Shown: piece by piece, positions 1-10,134 of the stretch
How positions within the stretch are numbered: the first letter of the stretch is position 1
Layout of the letters: every line of letters begins with the position of its first letter
Position numbers and translations under genes: made by a program
Notes under the pieces: model-generated
The model's database searches: none
Told to the model about the DNA's origin: nothing
What the model saw: only the letters and a program-made list of their open reading frames with translations
Assembly: GCA_945983355.1 (NCBI GenBank)
Contig: CAMFSU010000010.1
Location: forward strand, 1 to 64,000
DNA from: an uncultured Clostridia bacterium
GTDB lineage: Bacteria; Bacillota; Clostridia; Oscillospirales; Acutalibacteraceae
Length of the DNA stretch: 64,000 bases
Direction of reading: 5' to 3'

Positions 1-2
1 GC

Positions 3-800
3 TTTTATTATCTTATGGGCGACATTGCGCGCCTTCACTCGGCGGTGCTTTCCTACGCGCGCGATTTTATGATTGACAAGGGCTTTACCTACTGCATACC
101 GCCCTATATGATTAGAAGCAAGGTTGTAACAGGGGTTATGAGCTTTGAGGAAATGGACGCTATGATGTATAAGATCGAAGGCGAAGACCTTTATCTTATC
201 GGCACAAGCGAACATTCTATGATTGGTAAGTTTATTGACACCATTACCCCCGAAGAAAAGCTTCCCTTAACCTTAACAAGCTATTCACCCTGTTTCAGAA
301 AGGAAAAGGGTGCACACGGCATTGAGGAACGCGGTATTTACCGTATTCACCAATTTGAAAAGCAAGAAATGATTGTTATTTGTAAGCCAGAGGAAAGTAT
401 GGAATGGTTTAACAAAATGTGGAGCTATTCTGTTGAGCTTTTCAGAAGTATGGACATCCCTGTTCGCACACTTGAATGCTGCACAGGCGACCTTGCTGAC
501 TTAAAGGTTAAGTCTTACGATATTGAAGCTTGGTCACCCAAACAACAAAAATATTTTGAGGTTTGCTCTTGCTCTAACCTTGGCGATGCACAGGCAAGAC
601 GACTTGGTATTCGTGTTAAGACTGCCGACGGCAAAAAATATCTTGCACACACCCTTAATAACACCGTTGTGGCACCACCCAGAATGTTAATTGCTTTCCT
701 TGAAAACAACCTTTCATTTGATGGTGAAAAATACACCATTAAAATTCCAAAAGCGTTACAACCCTATATGGGCTTTAAAACTGAAATCGTAAGCAAATAA
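3..800 (+). CDS. serS: Serine--tRNA ligase, C-terminal part (5' truncated by window edge)
   Basis: Reading frame is open upstream of the listed ATG to the window edge; class II aaRS motifs (LTSYSPCFRKEKGAHGIEERGIYRIHQFEKQE; NNTVVAPPRMLIAFLENN). Confidence 0.93.
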   Translation, partial: FYYLMGDIARLHSAVLSYARDFMIDKGFTYCIPPYMIRSKVVTGVMSFEEMDAMMYKIEGEDLYLIGTSEHSMIGKFIDTITPEEKLPLTLTSYSPCFRKEKGAHGIEERGIYRIHQFEKQEMIVICKPEESMEWFNKMWSYSVELFRSMDIPVRTLECCTGDLADLKVKSYDIEAWSPKQQKYFEVCSCSNLGDAQARRLGIRVKTADGKKYLAHTLNNTVVAPPRMLIAFLENNLSFDGEKYTIKIPKALQPYMGFKTEIVSK

Positions 801-807
801 AAAATTA

Positions 808-838
808 ACGGCTTTACCCATTGGGTAAGGCCGTTTTT
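808..838. terminator. Bidirectional Rho-independent terminator between convergent serS and pyk
   Basis: ACGGCTTTACCCA/TTGGGTAAGGCCGT stem followed by TTTTT. Confidence 0.8.
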
Positions 839-842
839 CTTG

Positions 843-2270
843 CTAAATAACATCAACTTTAATAAGATTTGTGTTGCCGGTTTGGCCGTTGGTTACACCG
901 CCTGTCATAACGATTTTATCACCCTTTGAAAGGCGTAAAATGTCCTTTGTAAGCTTGGCGGCGCTGTAAAACAGCACATCGGTTGAACTATAGCTTTCAC
1001 ACATCACAGGAATTACACCCCACGAAAGTGAAAGTCTGCGCCAAGCTTTTTCATCGGTGGTTATACCAACAATAGGCACAGCAGGGCGGAAACGCGAAAC
1101 CATACGTGCAGTCGAGCCCGATAATGAACACACCGCAATGGCCTTTGCACCAATGTCAATAGCCATACCGCAGGTGGCGTGAGAAATGGCATCCACAGTG
1201 TTTTTAATCTTAAATTCACGGGTTAAAAAGCGCTTTTCATAATGGATGTTTTCTTCGGTGTTTTTAGCAATTTGCGCCATTGTTTTAACCGCTAAAACAG
1301 GATATTTACCCGCCGCAGTTTCACCCGAAAGCATAATAGCGCTTGTACCGTCATAAACAGCGTTTGCAACATCGGAAATTTCGGCACGGGTTGGGCGTGG
1401 GTTTTGAATCATTGATTCAAGCATTTCGGTTGCGGTTATAACACGCTTGCCGAGCAGTCGGCATTTGGTAATAAGCTTTTTCTGAATTGCGGGTAGCTCT
1501 TCAAACGGAATTTCAACACCCATATCACCGCGTGCTATCATAATGCCGTCACATTCTTCGCAAATTTCGTCGATATTATCAACACCCGAACGGTTTTCAA
1601 TTTTGGCTATTATACCGATATTTTCGGCATTGTTTTCCTTTAAAAATTCCTTAATATCAAGCAAATCCTGACGGCAGGAAACGAAAGAACAAGCAATAAA
1701 ATCAATATCATTTTCAATACCGAATAAAAGGTCAAGCTTGTCTTGTTCGCTTAAATAAACTTGTTTTAGGTGCTTATTGGGAAAGCTCATACTCTTGCGG
1801 TTTGAAAGCTCACCGCCGATAAGGACAGTGCAGTTAACATCGGTATCGGTTGTGCTGTCAACCTCGAAGGTTAAAAGCCCGTTATTTAAAAGGATTTTAT
1901 CCCCTTTTGAAAGCTCGTTCGGTAAATTCTTGTAATTTACTGAAACACAGCTTTCATCCCCTTCAATGTCAAGGGCGGTAAATGTAAATTTATCACCATC
2001 ATTTAAAAAGATTTTTCCATTTTCAAAGGTTTTGATGCGGTATTCAGGGCCCTTTGTATCAAGCAAAATTGCAATAGGTGCACCAAGCTTTTCACGCACC
2101 TTTTTAACAAGCTCTATGCTTTTAAGATGGTCCTCATGGGTGTTGTGCGAAAAATTTAGGCGCGCAACATTCATACCTGCCTTTACCATTTCGGTAACTG
2201 TTTCTTCTGTTCGGCAAGCGGGACCGAGTGTACAAACAATTTTTGTTTTTCTAAACATTTTTATCACCAT
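843..2270 (-). CDS. pyk: Pyruvate kinase (start probably the internal MFRKTKIVCTLGPA)
   Basis: RKTKIVCTLGPA, MNVARLNFSHN, IMIARGDMGVEIPFEELPAIQKK, TATEMLESMIQNPRPTRAEISDVANAV. Confidence 0.97.
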   Translation of the reverse strand: MVIKMFRKTKIVCTLGPACRTEETVTEMVKAGMNVARLNFSHNTHEDHLKSIELVKKVREKLGAPIAILLDTKGPEYRIKTFENGKIFLNDGDKFTFTALDIEGDESCVSVNYKNLPNELSKGDKILLNNGLLTFEVDSTTDTDVNCTVLIGGELSNRKSMSFPNKHLKQVYLSEQDKLDLLFGIENDIDFIACSFVSCRQDLLDIKEFLKENNAENIGIIAKIENRSGVDNIDEICEECDGIMIARGDMGVEIPFEELPAIQKKLITKCRLLGKRVITATEMLESMIQNPRPTRAEISDVANAVYDGTSAIMLSGETAAGKYPVLAVKTMAQIAKNTEENIHYEKRFLTREFKIKNTVDAISHATCGMAIDIGAKAIAVCSLSGSTARMVSRFRPAVPIVGITTDEKAWRRLSLSWGVIPVMCESYSSTDVLFYSAAKLTKDILRLSKGDKIVMTGGVTNGQTGNTNLIKVDVI

Positions 2271-2423
2271 TTTCTATTGTACCACATTTTAAAAATATAA
2301 CAATAGAAAAACGAGCGTTTTTATGTATTTTGTTTTGGCCTTTACAAATAAATTAAAAACACTTGCAAAATTCTTTAATATATAGTATTATAAGTTAGTT
2401 ATCACTTAAAGGAGATTTTCATT

Positions 2424-3695
2424 ATGCAAAGCTATTTACAGATGAGCAAATCGGAGCTTGAAGCAGAGTTTTCGGCTGTTAAAGCAGAATATGAAAAACT
2501 GCGCGCAATGCATTTATCGCTTGATATGTCACGCGGTAAGCCCGGTTTTGACAATATGGATATAAGCCAAAAGATGTTTGACCTTGTTGGCAACGATACC
2601 GGCTTTAAAAACATTGACGGTATTGACTGCCGAAATTACGGTGGACTTGACGGCCTTGTTGAGCTTAAAAGAATTTTTGCCGATATTTTAGAGCTTGACC
2701 CCCACCAAATTATTGTTGGCGGCAACTCTTCGCTTAATATGATGTTTGACACCGTAGCCCAAGCAATGACACACGGCTTGGGGGCTGAACCTTGGTATGA
2801 ATGTAAAAACCGCAAGTTCCTCTGCCCCTCCCCTGGATATGACAGACACTTTGCTATTACCGAGTATTTCGGTTTCGAGCTTATCACAATTTCCAGTGAT
2901 GAAAACGGTCCAAATATGGATGAGGTTGAAGAGTGGGTTAAAGACCCCAGCGTCAAGGGTATTTGGTGCGTACCGAAATATTCAAACCCTGTTGGCAACA
3001 CCTATTCTGATGAGGTTGTAAAGCGTATGGCACGCTTAAAGCCCGCCGCACCGGACTTTAAGATTTTTTGGGATAACGCTTATGTTATTCACGATTTATA
3101 TGATGAAACAGACGAGCTTTTAAACATTTACACCGAATGTGTGAAAGTCGGCAACCCCGATTTACCAATTATTTTCACCTCTTCTTCAAAGGTGACCTTC
3201 CCAGGGGCCGGTGTTGCGGTTGAAGCGGCAAGTCCAAATAATGTTGAGCTTCTGAAGAGCAGAATGAAATTTCAAACCATTGGCCCTGACAAGTTAAATC
3301 AGCTTCGCCACGCCCGTGTTTTTGAAAATGCACAAGCTGTTAAGGAACATATGAAAAAACACGCCGAAATTTTAAGGCCAAAATTTGAAGCAGTTTTAAA
3401 TGCTCTCAACACACTTGAAGGCAAAGAAATTGCTACCTGGACCAAACCCAAGGGCGGATATTTTATATCACTTGATGTTATGGAGGGTTGCGCAAAGCGT
3501 GTTGAACAGCTTTGTGCAAATGCTGGTATGATTTTAACCCCCGCAGGCGCTACTTATCCTTACGGCAAAGACCCCAAAAACAGCAATTTAAGAATTGCAC
3601 CCTCTTACCCATCGGTTGCTGAAATTGAAAAAGCTTCGCTTGTTTTGTGCACCGCCGTTAAATATGCGGCACTTGAAAAGCTATTAAAGAATTGA
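2424..3695 (+). CDS. PLP-dependent aminotransferase, class I/II (aspartate aminotransferase-like)
   Basis: DMSRGKPGFDNMDIS, SSSKVTFPGAGVA PLP-lysine region, NLRIAPSYPS. Confidence 0.85.
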   Translation: MQSYLQMSKSELEAEFSAVKAEYEKLRAMHLSLDMSRGKPGFDNMDISQKMFDLVGNDTGFKNIDGIDCRNYGGLDGLVELKRIFADILELDPHQIIVGGNSSLNMMFDTVAQAMTHGLGAEPWYECKNRKFLCPSPGYDRHFAITEYFGFELITISSDENGPNMDEVEEWVKDPSVKGIWCVPKYSNPVGNTYSDEVVKRMARLKPAAPDFKIFWDNAYVIHDLYDETDELLNIYTECVKVGNPDLPIIFTSSSKVTFPGAGVAVEAASPNNVELLKSRMKFQTIGPDKLNQLRHARVFENAQAVKEHMKKHAEILRPKFEAVLNALNTLEGKEIATWTKPKGGYFISLDVMEGCAKRVEQLCANAGMILTPAGATYPYGKDPKNSNLRIAPSYPSVAEIEKASLVLCTAVKYAALEKLLKN

Positions 3696-3750
3696 CTTTG
3701 TGCAATTATTTTAGTATAATAAATAAATCACATTATAGTGGAGGATTACT

Positions 3751-5139
3751 ATGAAGTCCAAAAGAAAAGGCATTTTGCCGTTTATAATGGTTGTTGTCTT
3801 GATTTTAGCGCTTACCTACACCGCTTTCTTCGGGATTAAAAACTATTACGGCGACACAAAAATCGTTTATTTTAAGGGTGCTAACGACATTCGTTGGGGC
3901 ATCGACATCCGCGGCGGTGTTGAGGCAGTTTTCTCACCCGATAAGGAAGGTATTAAAATCACTGATGATGATATTGATGCCGCAAAAACAATTCTTGAAA
4001 CCCGTCTTGTAAACCAAAACATAACCGACTATGAAATCTATGCCGACAAGAATAACAAGCAAATTATTGTTCGTTTCCCTTGGGCAGCAGAAGAAAGTGA
4101 TTTTGATGCCGCAGCCGCTGTGCAAGAGCTTGGTGCAACCGCACTTTTAAAATTCTGTAAAGACCAAGATTCATCAAAGGTTATTTTAACAGGTGCTGAT
4201 GTTAAAAAGGCAACCCCCGCTTATCAGCAGCTTGAAAACGGTGAATTTTCTTACCTTGTTCAGCTTGAGCTTAAGGACAGCGGTAAGGAAAAGTTTTCAC
4301 AGGGCACAAAGGAACAGCTTCAAAAAACCATCTCTATTTGGATGGATGACACCATGATATCCGCCCCAACCGTTAATGAGCAAATCACCAACGGTGAGGC
4401 AGTTATCACAATGGGCGGTGCCACTGCAGAGGAAGCCGAAGCACTTGCCGATAAAATCAATGCAGGCTCACTTCCCTTTGCTTTAACCGTCGACGACAGC
4501 AAGCTTCAGGTTATTTCACCAACCTTAGGTAACGATGCGCTTAATGTAATGGTTATTGCGGGCTCTATCGCATTTGCGCTTGTTTGTCTTTTAATGATTG
4601 CACGCTACCGCATTAACGGCGTTGTTGCTGCATTTGCACTTTTAGGTCAGCTTGCCGGCTCTATCGCCTGCATTTCAGGTTATTTTGCAGGTGTTGAAAG
4701 CTTTACCTTAACCATCCCGGGTATTGCTGGTATTATTCTTTCAATCGGTGTGGGTGTTGACTGTAATGTTATTGCGGCCGAACGCATTCGTGACGAATTT
4801 GAAAAGGGCAAAACCATTGACGGCGCTATTGATTCGGGTTATAAAAACTCACTCAGCGCTATTATCGACGGTAACGTTACCATCGTAATCGTGTCAATCG
4901 TGCTTATGGGTGCATTTGGTACTCCCGACAGCTTGCTTGCACAAATCTTCTCACCCTTAATGTCACTCTTTGGCACATCTATCACTGGCTCTATTTACTC
5001 ATTCGGCTACACCCTACTCGTTGGTACTATCTTCAATCTTATAATGGGCGTTGTTGCCTCCAGAATTATGATTAAGAGCATCTCAAAAGCAAAGTTTTTG
5101 AGAAATCCCGCTTTGTACGGAGGTAAGAAAAATGCGTAA
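3751..5139 (+). CDS. secD: Protein translocase subunit SecD
   Basis: IRWGIDIRGGVEAVF, GNDALNVMVIAGSIAFALVCLLMI, GVGVDCNVIAAERIRDE; overlaps secF. Confidence 0.95.
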   Translation: MKSKRKGILPFIMVVVLILALTYTAFFGIKNYYGDTKIVYFKGANDIRWGIDIRGGVEAVFSPDKEGIKITDDDIDAAKTILETRLVNQNITDYEIYADKNNKQIIVRFPWAAEESDFDAAAAVQELGATALLKFCKDQDSSKVILTGADVKKATPAYQQLENGEFSYLVQLELKDSGKEKFSQGTKEQLQKTISIWMDDTMISAPTVNEQITNGEAVITMGGATAEEAEALADKINAGSLPFALTVDDSKLQVISPTLGNDALNVMVIAGSIAFALVCLLMIARYRINGVVAAFALLGQLAGSIACISGYFAGVESFTLTIPGIAGIILSIGVGVDCNVIAAERIRDEFEKGKTIDGAIDSGYKNSLSAIIDGNVTIVIVSIVLMGAFGTPDSLLAQIFSPLMSLFGTSITGSIYSFGYTLLVGTIFNLIMGVVASRIMIKSISKAKFLRNPALYGGKKNA

Positions 5140-6061
5140 TTTTAATATTGATTTTAACAAAACCTTAAAACCCGTCTTAATTACTTACATCGCAATTTTT
5201 GCTATTGGTACTATCTTCGCCGCTATTTTTGGCGTTAAGCTTGATATCAACTTCTCGGGTGGTGCAAAGGTTTCTTACTCCTACACAGGCGAAATCGCCG
5301 ATGCTGATATTTCGGCCGTTGTTGATAAAACACTCAACAAAGAATATACACTAACTAAATCCACCTCTCTTGCGGGTGACACCCAAAGCTTTGAAATTGC
5401 ACTTTCGGGTAAAAATGCACTTTCCGCAAAAGACCAAGAGGCATTAACAAAGGCCTTAACCGAAAAGTTTAAAAACAACAAAATTGAAGTTTATAACTCT
5501 AACTCGGTAAGCCCGACAATCGCCGGCTCATCCTTTGCAAAAAGTATGGTTGCTGTTTTAATCACCGCCCTTTTGGTTGTAATTTATGTTGGTATCCGCT
5601 TTAGAAAAATCGGTGGTGTTTCCGCTGCATTAACTGCATTCTTAGCACTTATTTTTGACGTGCTTATCACCTTCTTTGCATGTGTATTCTTTAGACTTCA
5701 AATAGATTCTAACTATATCGCAGTTGTTCTTACAATGCTTGGTTATTCACTTAACGACACCATCGTTGTTTATGACCGTGTTCGCGAAAACGAAAAGTTT
5801 AATCCCCAAATGGAAATTGGCGAGCTTGTAAATATAAGCGTTAACAAGGTTTTAATTCGAAACATTGTTACAACCGTTACAACCATTTTGGCTGTTGCAA
5901 CCATCGTTGTAGTTTCTGAAATATTTGGTCTTACAACACTTCGCACCTTTGCAATTCCCATGCTCTTCGGTCTTCTTTCAGGTAGTATTTCTTCTATCTT
6001 TGTTTCCGGTCCTGTTTGGGTTATTTGGAAACGCTATCGCTTGGCAAAGGGCAAGAAATAA
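5132..6061 (+). CDS. secF: Protein translocase subunit SecF
   Basis: KLDINFSGGAKVSYSY, LGYSLNDTIVVYDRVREN. Confidence 0.95.
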   Translation: MRNFNIDFNKTLKPVLITYIAIFAIGTIFAAIFGVKLDINFSGGAKVSYSYTGEIADADISAVVDKTLNKEYTLTKSTSLAGDTQSFEIALSGKNALSAKDQEALTKALTEKFKNNKIEVYNSNSVSPTIAGSSFAKSMVAVLITALLVVIYVGIRFRKIGGVSAALTAFLALIFDVLITFFACVFFRLQIDSNYIAVVLTMLGYSLNDTIVVYDRVRENEKFNPQMEIGELVNISVNKVLIRNIVTTVTTILAVATIVVVSEIFGLTTLRTFAIPMLFGLLSGSISSIFVSGPVWVIWKRYRLAKGKK

Positions 6062-6075
6062 TCTTAATAAAAACC

Positions 6076-6108
6076 AAAAACTCGGTAGAAATTCTACCGA
6101 GTTTTTTT
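6076..6108 (+). terminator. Terminator after secF
   Basis: AAAAACTCGGTAGAAaTTCTACCGAGTTTTTTT. Confidence 0.9.
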
Positions 6109-6116
6109 ATTTCATA

Positions 6117-6168
6117 TTGACACCGGTTAACGCATATGCTATAATACATTTAACAATTAGGTTAAATG
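6117..6168 (+). promoter_or_regulatory. Consensus sigma-A promoter plus inverted-repeat operator (6147..6168)
   Basis: TTGACA (6117)-N17-TATAAT (6140) then CATTTAAC-aattag-GTTAAATG perfect 8-bp arms just after the -10. Confidence 0.85.
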
Positions 6169-6185
6169 TTAAATGAGGTGTGCTT

Positions 6186-6461
6186 ATGGCTTTACAAAAA
6201 ACCTTAAAAGCCCTTGCCGACCCTATAAGGCGCGATATACTTAATATGCTGAAAAAGGGGCCTTTATCCGCGGGTGAGATTGCGGCAAAATTTTTAGTTA
6301 CCGATGCTTCAATTTCGCGTCATTTGTCGGTGCTGAAAGAAGCCGACCTAATACGCGATACGCGTAAAGGCAAATTCATTTATTACGAAATTAATGTATC
6401 GGTTTTGGAAGAAGCTTTATTATGGATTAGCGATTTGAAAGGAGAAGACGAAAATGCTTAA
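6186..6461 (+). CDS. ArsR/SdpR-family winged-helix autorepressor
   Basis: LKALADPIRRDILNMLKKGPLSAGEIAAKF...SISRHLSVLKEADLI; next to an SdpI-like gene. Confidence 0.88.
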   Translation: MALQKTLKALADPIRRDILNMLKKGPLSAGEIAAKFLVTDASISRHLSVLKEADLIRDTRKGKFIYYEINVSVLEEALLWISDLKGEDENA

Positions 6462-7533
6462 GAAAAATTGGCTGAAAATATTAATTTCATCTTTAGTTAC
6501 TATCTCCCCTATTGCCTTTGGGCTTGCTGTATGGAATAAATTACCCAAAGTAATGTCAACCCATTGGGGCATAAGCGGTGAAGCCGACGGCTTTTCCTCC
6601 CGTACCTTTGCGGTGTTTGGTTTGCCGCTTATCTTATTGGTGCTTAATATTATATGTATTACCACTTCTTTTTTTGATAAAAAGAACAAAGGCACAAAAG
6701 CACATAATATGATTTATTATATCGTACCCGCTATTTCACTTTTTACAAACGCAATGGTTTATTCGGCCGCATTTGAAAAAAATTGGGATTTTATCACCCT
6801 TGTTCCCGTGCTTTTGGGTGTATTATTTATTGTAATGGGCAACCTTATGCCAAAAGTTAGACAAAACAGTACGCTTGGCTTTAAGCTTATATGGACACTT
6901 CAAAGTGAAGAAAATTGGAATGCTACCCACCGCTTTGGCGGTAAGGTTATGGTAATTGGCGGCTTTTTAGCAATGCTTACCGCATTTTTGCCGATAATCC
7001 CGATGTTCATTACATTTATGGCAATTATTTTAACTGCTGCATTTATTCCTATGCTTTATTCCTACCTTTATTATAAAAAAGAGGTTAAAAACGGCAAAAC
7101 CGACTTTAACCACATTTGTCCCAAATTTAATAAAGTTAGTAAAATTATAACTTTAACTGTTGTACCGCTTATTATAATTGGTATTTGCATTATAATGTTT
7201 ACAGGTAATATCGCCATAACCTATGCCGAAGAAAGCTTTACGGTTGATAGCGAATACTATGACCCGCTAACCATAAATTACAGCGATATTGATGAAATTG
7301 AAATAAAAGAAAATGTTAAAATAGGTGTAAAGGAATTCGGATTTAATAGTGCAAAATTATCGCTTGGTAAATTTCTCAGCGATGAATACGGCTCGCATAC
7401 ACGCTATACCTATAACGCCTGTAAAACGGTTGTAGTTATGAAAATCGACGGTAAAACTCTTATTATAAACGATAAAAATGATGATGTGACCCGTGAAATT
7501 TACCTTAAAATTTCAAGCGAAATGAGTGAATAA
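6454..7533 (+). CDS. SdpI family / DUF1648 membrane protein
   Basis: LPKVMSTHWGISGEADGFSSR (DUF1648), GNLMPKVRQNSTLGFKLIWTLQSEENWNATHRFGGKVMVIGG (SdpI). Confidence 0.88.
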   Translation: MLKKNWLKILISSLVTISPIAFGLAVWNKLPKVMSTHWGISGEADGFSSRTFAVFGLPLILLVLNIICITTSFFDKKNKGTKAHNMIYYIVPAISLFTNAMVYSAAFEKNWDFITLVPVLLGVLFIVMGNLMPKVRQNSTLGFKLIWTLQSEENWNATHRFGGKVMVIGGFLAMLTAFLPIIPMFITFMAIILTAAFIPMLYSYLYYKKEVKNGKTDFNHICPKFNKVSKIITLTVVPLIIIGICIIMFTGNIAITYAEESFTVDSEYYDPLTINYSDIDEIEIKENVKIGVKEFGFNSAKLSLGKFLSDEYGSHTRYTYNACKTVVVMKIDGKTLIINDKNDDVTREIYLKISSEMSE

Positions 7534-8413
7534 TATGAACGCAATTGAAATTAAAAATCTTACAAAATATTACGGTAAAAGCCGTGGTGTTATTGACCTT
7601 TCGTTAAATGTTGAAAAAGGTGACTTTTTTGGCTTTATCGGCCCAAACGGTGCAGGTAAATCAACCACTATTCGCCTTTTGCTTGGTCTTATAAATGCTA
7701 CTAGCGGTGATGCAAATGTGCTTGGCTTGGATATAAAAACAAAGCAAACCGAAATTTTAAAAAAGGTTGGCTATTTATCGGGCGACACCGCATTTTACAG
7801 TGGTATGAGGGTAAAAGAAATTTTGAAGCTTTCGGCTGATTTAAGGGGTATGAACTGCAGTACGGAAGCCGAAGCGCTTTGCAAACGGCTTGACCTTGAT
7901 GTCAACAAAAAGATTGAACAGTTATCCCTTGGTAACCGCAAAAAAGTAGGTATTGTTTGTGCTTTACAGCATAAGCCTGAGCTTTACATTTTAGACGAGC
8001 CAACAAGCGGTCTTGACCCGCTTATTCAGCACGAATTTTATGCTATTTTGCAGGAAAGAAACCTTGAAGGCGCTACAATATTTTTATCAAGCCACATTTT
8101 ATCAGAAGTTTCTCGTTATTGCAAAAATGCCGCCATCATACGCGAGGGTAAGCTGCTTGCCTGTGACAGTGTTGCAAACCTTTCACAAAGTGATATAAAG
8201 CGTGTCACCCTTAAAGGTGCGGCTGAAATTTTTGAAAGCGATAATATCCGTAACCTTAAAACCGAAAATGGTATAACAAGCTTTTTGTACGGCGGAAAGG
8301 CAGACACCTTAATAAAAGAGCTTGCAAAAATCAGCTTTAATGACATCACCATCACCGACCCCGATTTAGATGAAGTGTTTATGCATTACTATAAAAAGGG
8401 GGATGAAGAATAA
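7532..8413 (+). CDS. ABC transporter ATP-binding protein
   Basis: Walker A GPNGAGKST, LSLGNRKKVGIV signature, LYILDEPTSGLDP. Confidence 0.95.
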   Translation, partial: NMNAIEIKNLTKYYGKSRGVIDLSLNVEKGDFFGFIGPNGAGKSTTIRLLLGLINATSGDANVLGLDIKTKQTEILKKVGYLSGDTAFYSGMRVKEILKLSADLRGMNCSTEAEALCKRLDLDVNKKIEQLSLGNRKKVGIVCALQHKPELYILDEPTSGLDPLIQHEFYAILQERNLEGATIFLSSHILSEVSRYCKNAAIIREGKLLACDSVANLSQSDIKRVTLKGAAEIFESDNIRNLKTENGITSFLYGGKADTLIKELAKISFNDITITDPDLDEVFMHYYKKGDEE

Positions 8414-9198
8414 TGACTTTAATTTTACACGAGCTTAGAAAAAGCCGACTTTCACTTTTAATTTGGACCGTTGCCCTTGCCTTTATGCTGGGGGTTTGCG
8501 TTGTGATTTATCCCGAAATGGCGGGTCAAATGAACGAAATGGAAAATATGTTTGCCGAAATGGGTGCCTTTACCGAGGCATTTGGTATGGACCGCATAAA
8601 CTTTGGCGAATTTAAGGGATATTTTGGCATTGAGTGTGGCAACACACTTGGTTTAGGCGGTGTGCTGTTTGCGGCAGTTGTTGGCATTGCGGCACTTTCA
8701 AGCGAGGAAAGCCACAAAACCGCTGAATTTTTATTGTCTCACCCAATTTCACGCAAAAAAATTATTGGCTTAAAGCTTTTATCGGTAATTGCACAAATTG
8801 TTATTTTAAACGCTGTTATTACCGCAGTAGTGCTTTTATTAACTGCCGTTATAATTGAAAATCCACCCTATAAAACAATGCTTTTGCTGTTTTTGGCATA
8901 CTTTATTTTACAGCTGCAAACCGCCTTTATTTGCTTTGGCATTTCGGCATTTATAAAATCAAACGCTATCGGTCTTGGCATTGGTGTTGGGTTTGTGTTT
9001 TATATGTTAAATATTCTTTCAAACATAACCGAAGATTTAAAGTTTTTAAAATATTTAACCCCATTTTCTTACACCGACGGCGCCGATATTATTTCGAACA
9101 ACCAAATAACCGCAAAATATCTTGTTGTTGGTGGCGTTTTTGCTGTTATCGGCATTGTTTTGGCTTTTATAAAATACACCAAAAAGGATATTGCATAA
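8413..9198 (+). CDS. ABC transporter permease (ABC-2 type)
   Basis: Multi-TM protein translationally coupled to the ATPase (ATAATG overlap). Confidence 0.85.
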   Translation: MTLILHELRKSRLSLLIWTVALAFMLGVCVVIYPEMAGQMNEMENMFAEMGAFTEAFGMDRINFGEFKGYFGIECGNTLGLGGVLFAAVVGIAALSSEESHKTAEFLLSHPISRKKIIGLKLLSVIAQIVILNAVITAVVLLLTAVIIENPPYKTMLLLFLAYFILQLQTAFICFGISAFIKSNAIGLGIGVGFVFYMLNILSNITEDLKFLKYLTPFSYTDGADIISNNQITAKYLVVGGVFAVIGIVLAFIKYTKKDIA

Positions 9199-9199
9199 A

Positions 9200-10024
9200 T
9201 TATTTTAGCATTTCGGCCATGCCGTCGCAAAGCTCGCTTACAAGCGTGTGTTCCCCTATCATATGGCGGGCGGCACGGTAAAAGCTGTCCGAAAGGTGTG
9301 GCTTTACTGTTGAGGTAAACACCCTTGCACTTCCGCTTTCGGCCGAAATTAAAAAGGATAAAAAATTACTGTTTAGCTGGCAAAAGTCTTCAAAAATTTT
9401 TGCCAGCTCTTTTTTGCCTTTTTGCAAAGTTGAAAGCCGATAGCAAACCGCATTAAAGCCGTTTACCGTTTCCTTTAAAAAGTCACGCGAATAACCGTTA
9501 AGGGCTAAGGCAAAATCATTATTATTAAGAAGTAATGACGGGTGCATTGAGCCGATAATAGACCAAAAATACATTTGGTTATATATGCAGTTGTTAGTAT
9601 AAAACGGCGCAAATTTAAAGGTTATAAGCGGTTGATTTTGGGGCACACTTACACCAAAAATTGCGTTTATATAGCTTTGCTCAAATATATAGTGGTAAAT
9701 CGACTGTGCCAAAAGCGGATAGCCCGATGCCCCCTCAAACTTTATTCTTTCAAGCAGCTTAATAAAACGGGTGTTGGTTTTAAACAAAATTACAGGGTGC
9801 GACGGAAGAGATGGCTTACTTGAAGAATATTCTAAAAAAATGCTTTTAAAAATTTTTTCAATTTCTTTAAGCTCTTCATTAAATTCGCTTGATAAAACCG
9901 CCCCGCTTCCCTTAAAAGCCATAAGTAGCGAATTTATATGCTGAAAGGAATTTTCACACCAAAAAATAATAGTTTTTCTCAAAACCTCGGGCGGCAGCTT
10001 GCTTTGGCAATTTATATAGTTCAT
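9200..10024 (-). CDS. Putative DUF2935-like protein
   Basis: FWCENSFQHINSLL helical pattern repeated in the C-terminal half; family assignment from memory only. Confidence 0.5.
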   Translation of the reverse strand: MNYINCQSKLPPEVLRKTIIFWCENSFQHINSLLMAFKGSGAVLSSEFNEELKEIEKIFKSIFLEYSSSKPSLPSHPVILFKTNTRFIKLLERIKFEGASGYPLLAQSIYHYIFEQSYINAIFGVSVPQNQPLITFKFAPFYTNNCIYNQMYFWSIIGSMHPSLLLNNNDFALALNGYSRDFLKETVNGFNAVCYRLSTLQKGKKELAKIFEDFCQLNSNFLSFLISAESGSARVFTSTVKPHLSDSFYRAARHMIGEHTLVSELCDGMAEMLK

Positions 10025-10134
10025 AAAATATCCCCTTTTAAAAATCTAATTTTGGAAAATTACACCTTTAATATTGATATTTTATATATATTTAAGTATA
10101 ATAGTTATATATGCGCGCAAGTGGAGGTTATTCT

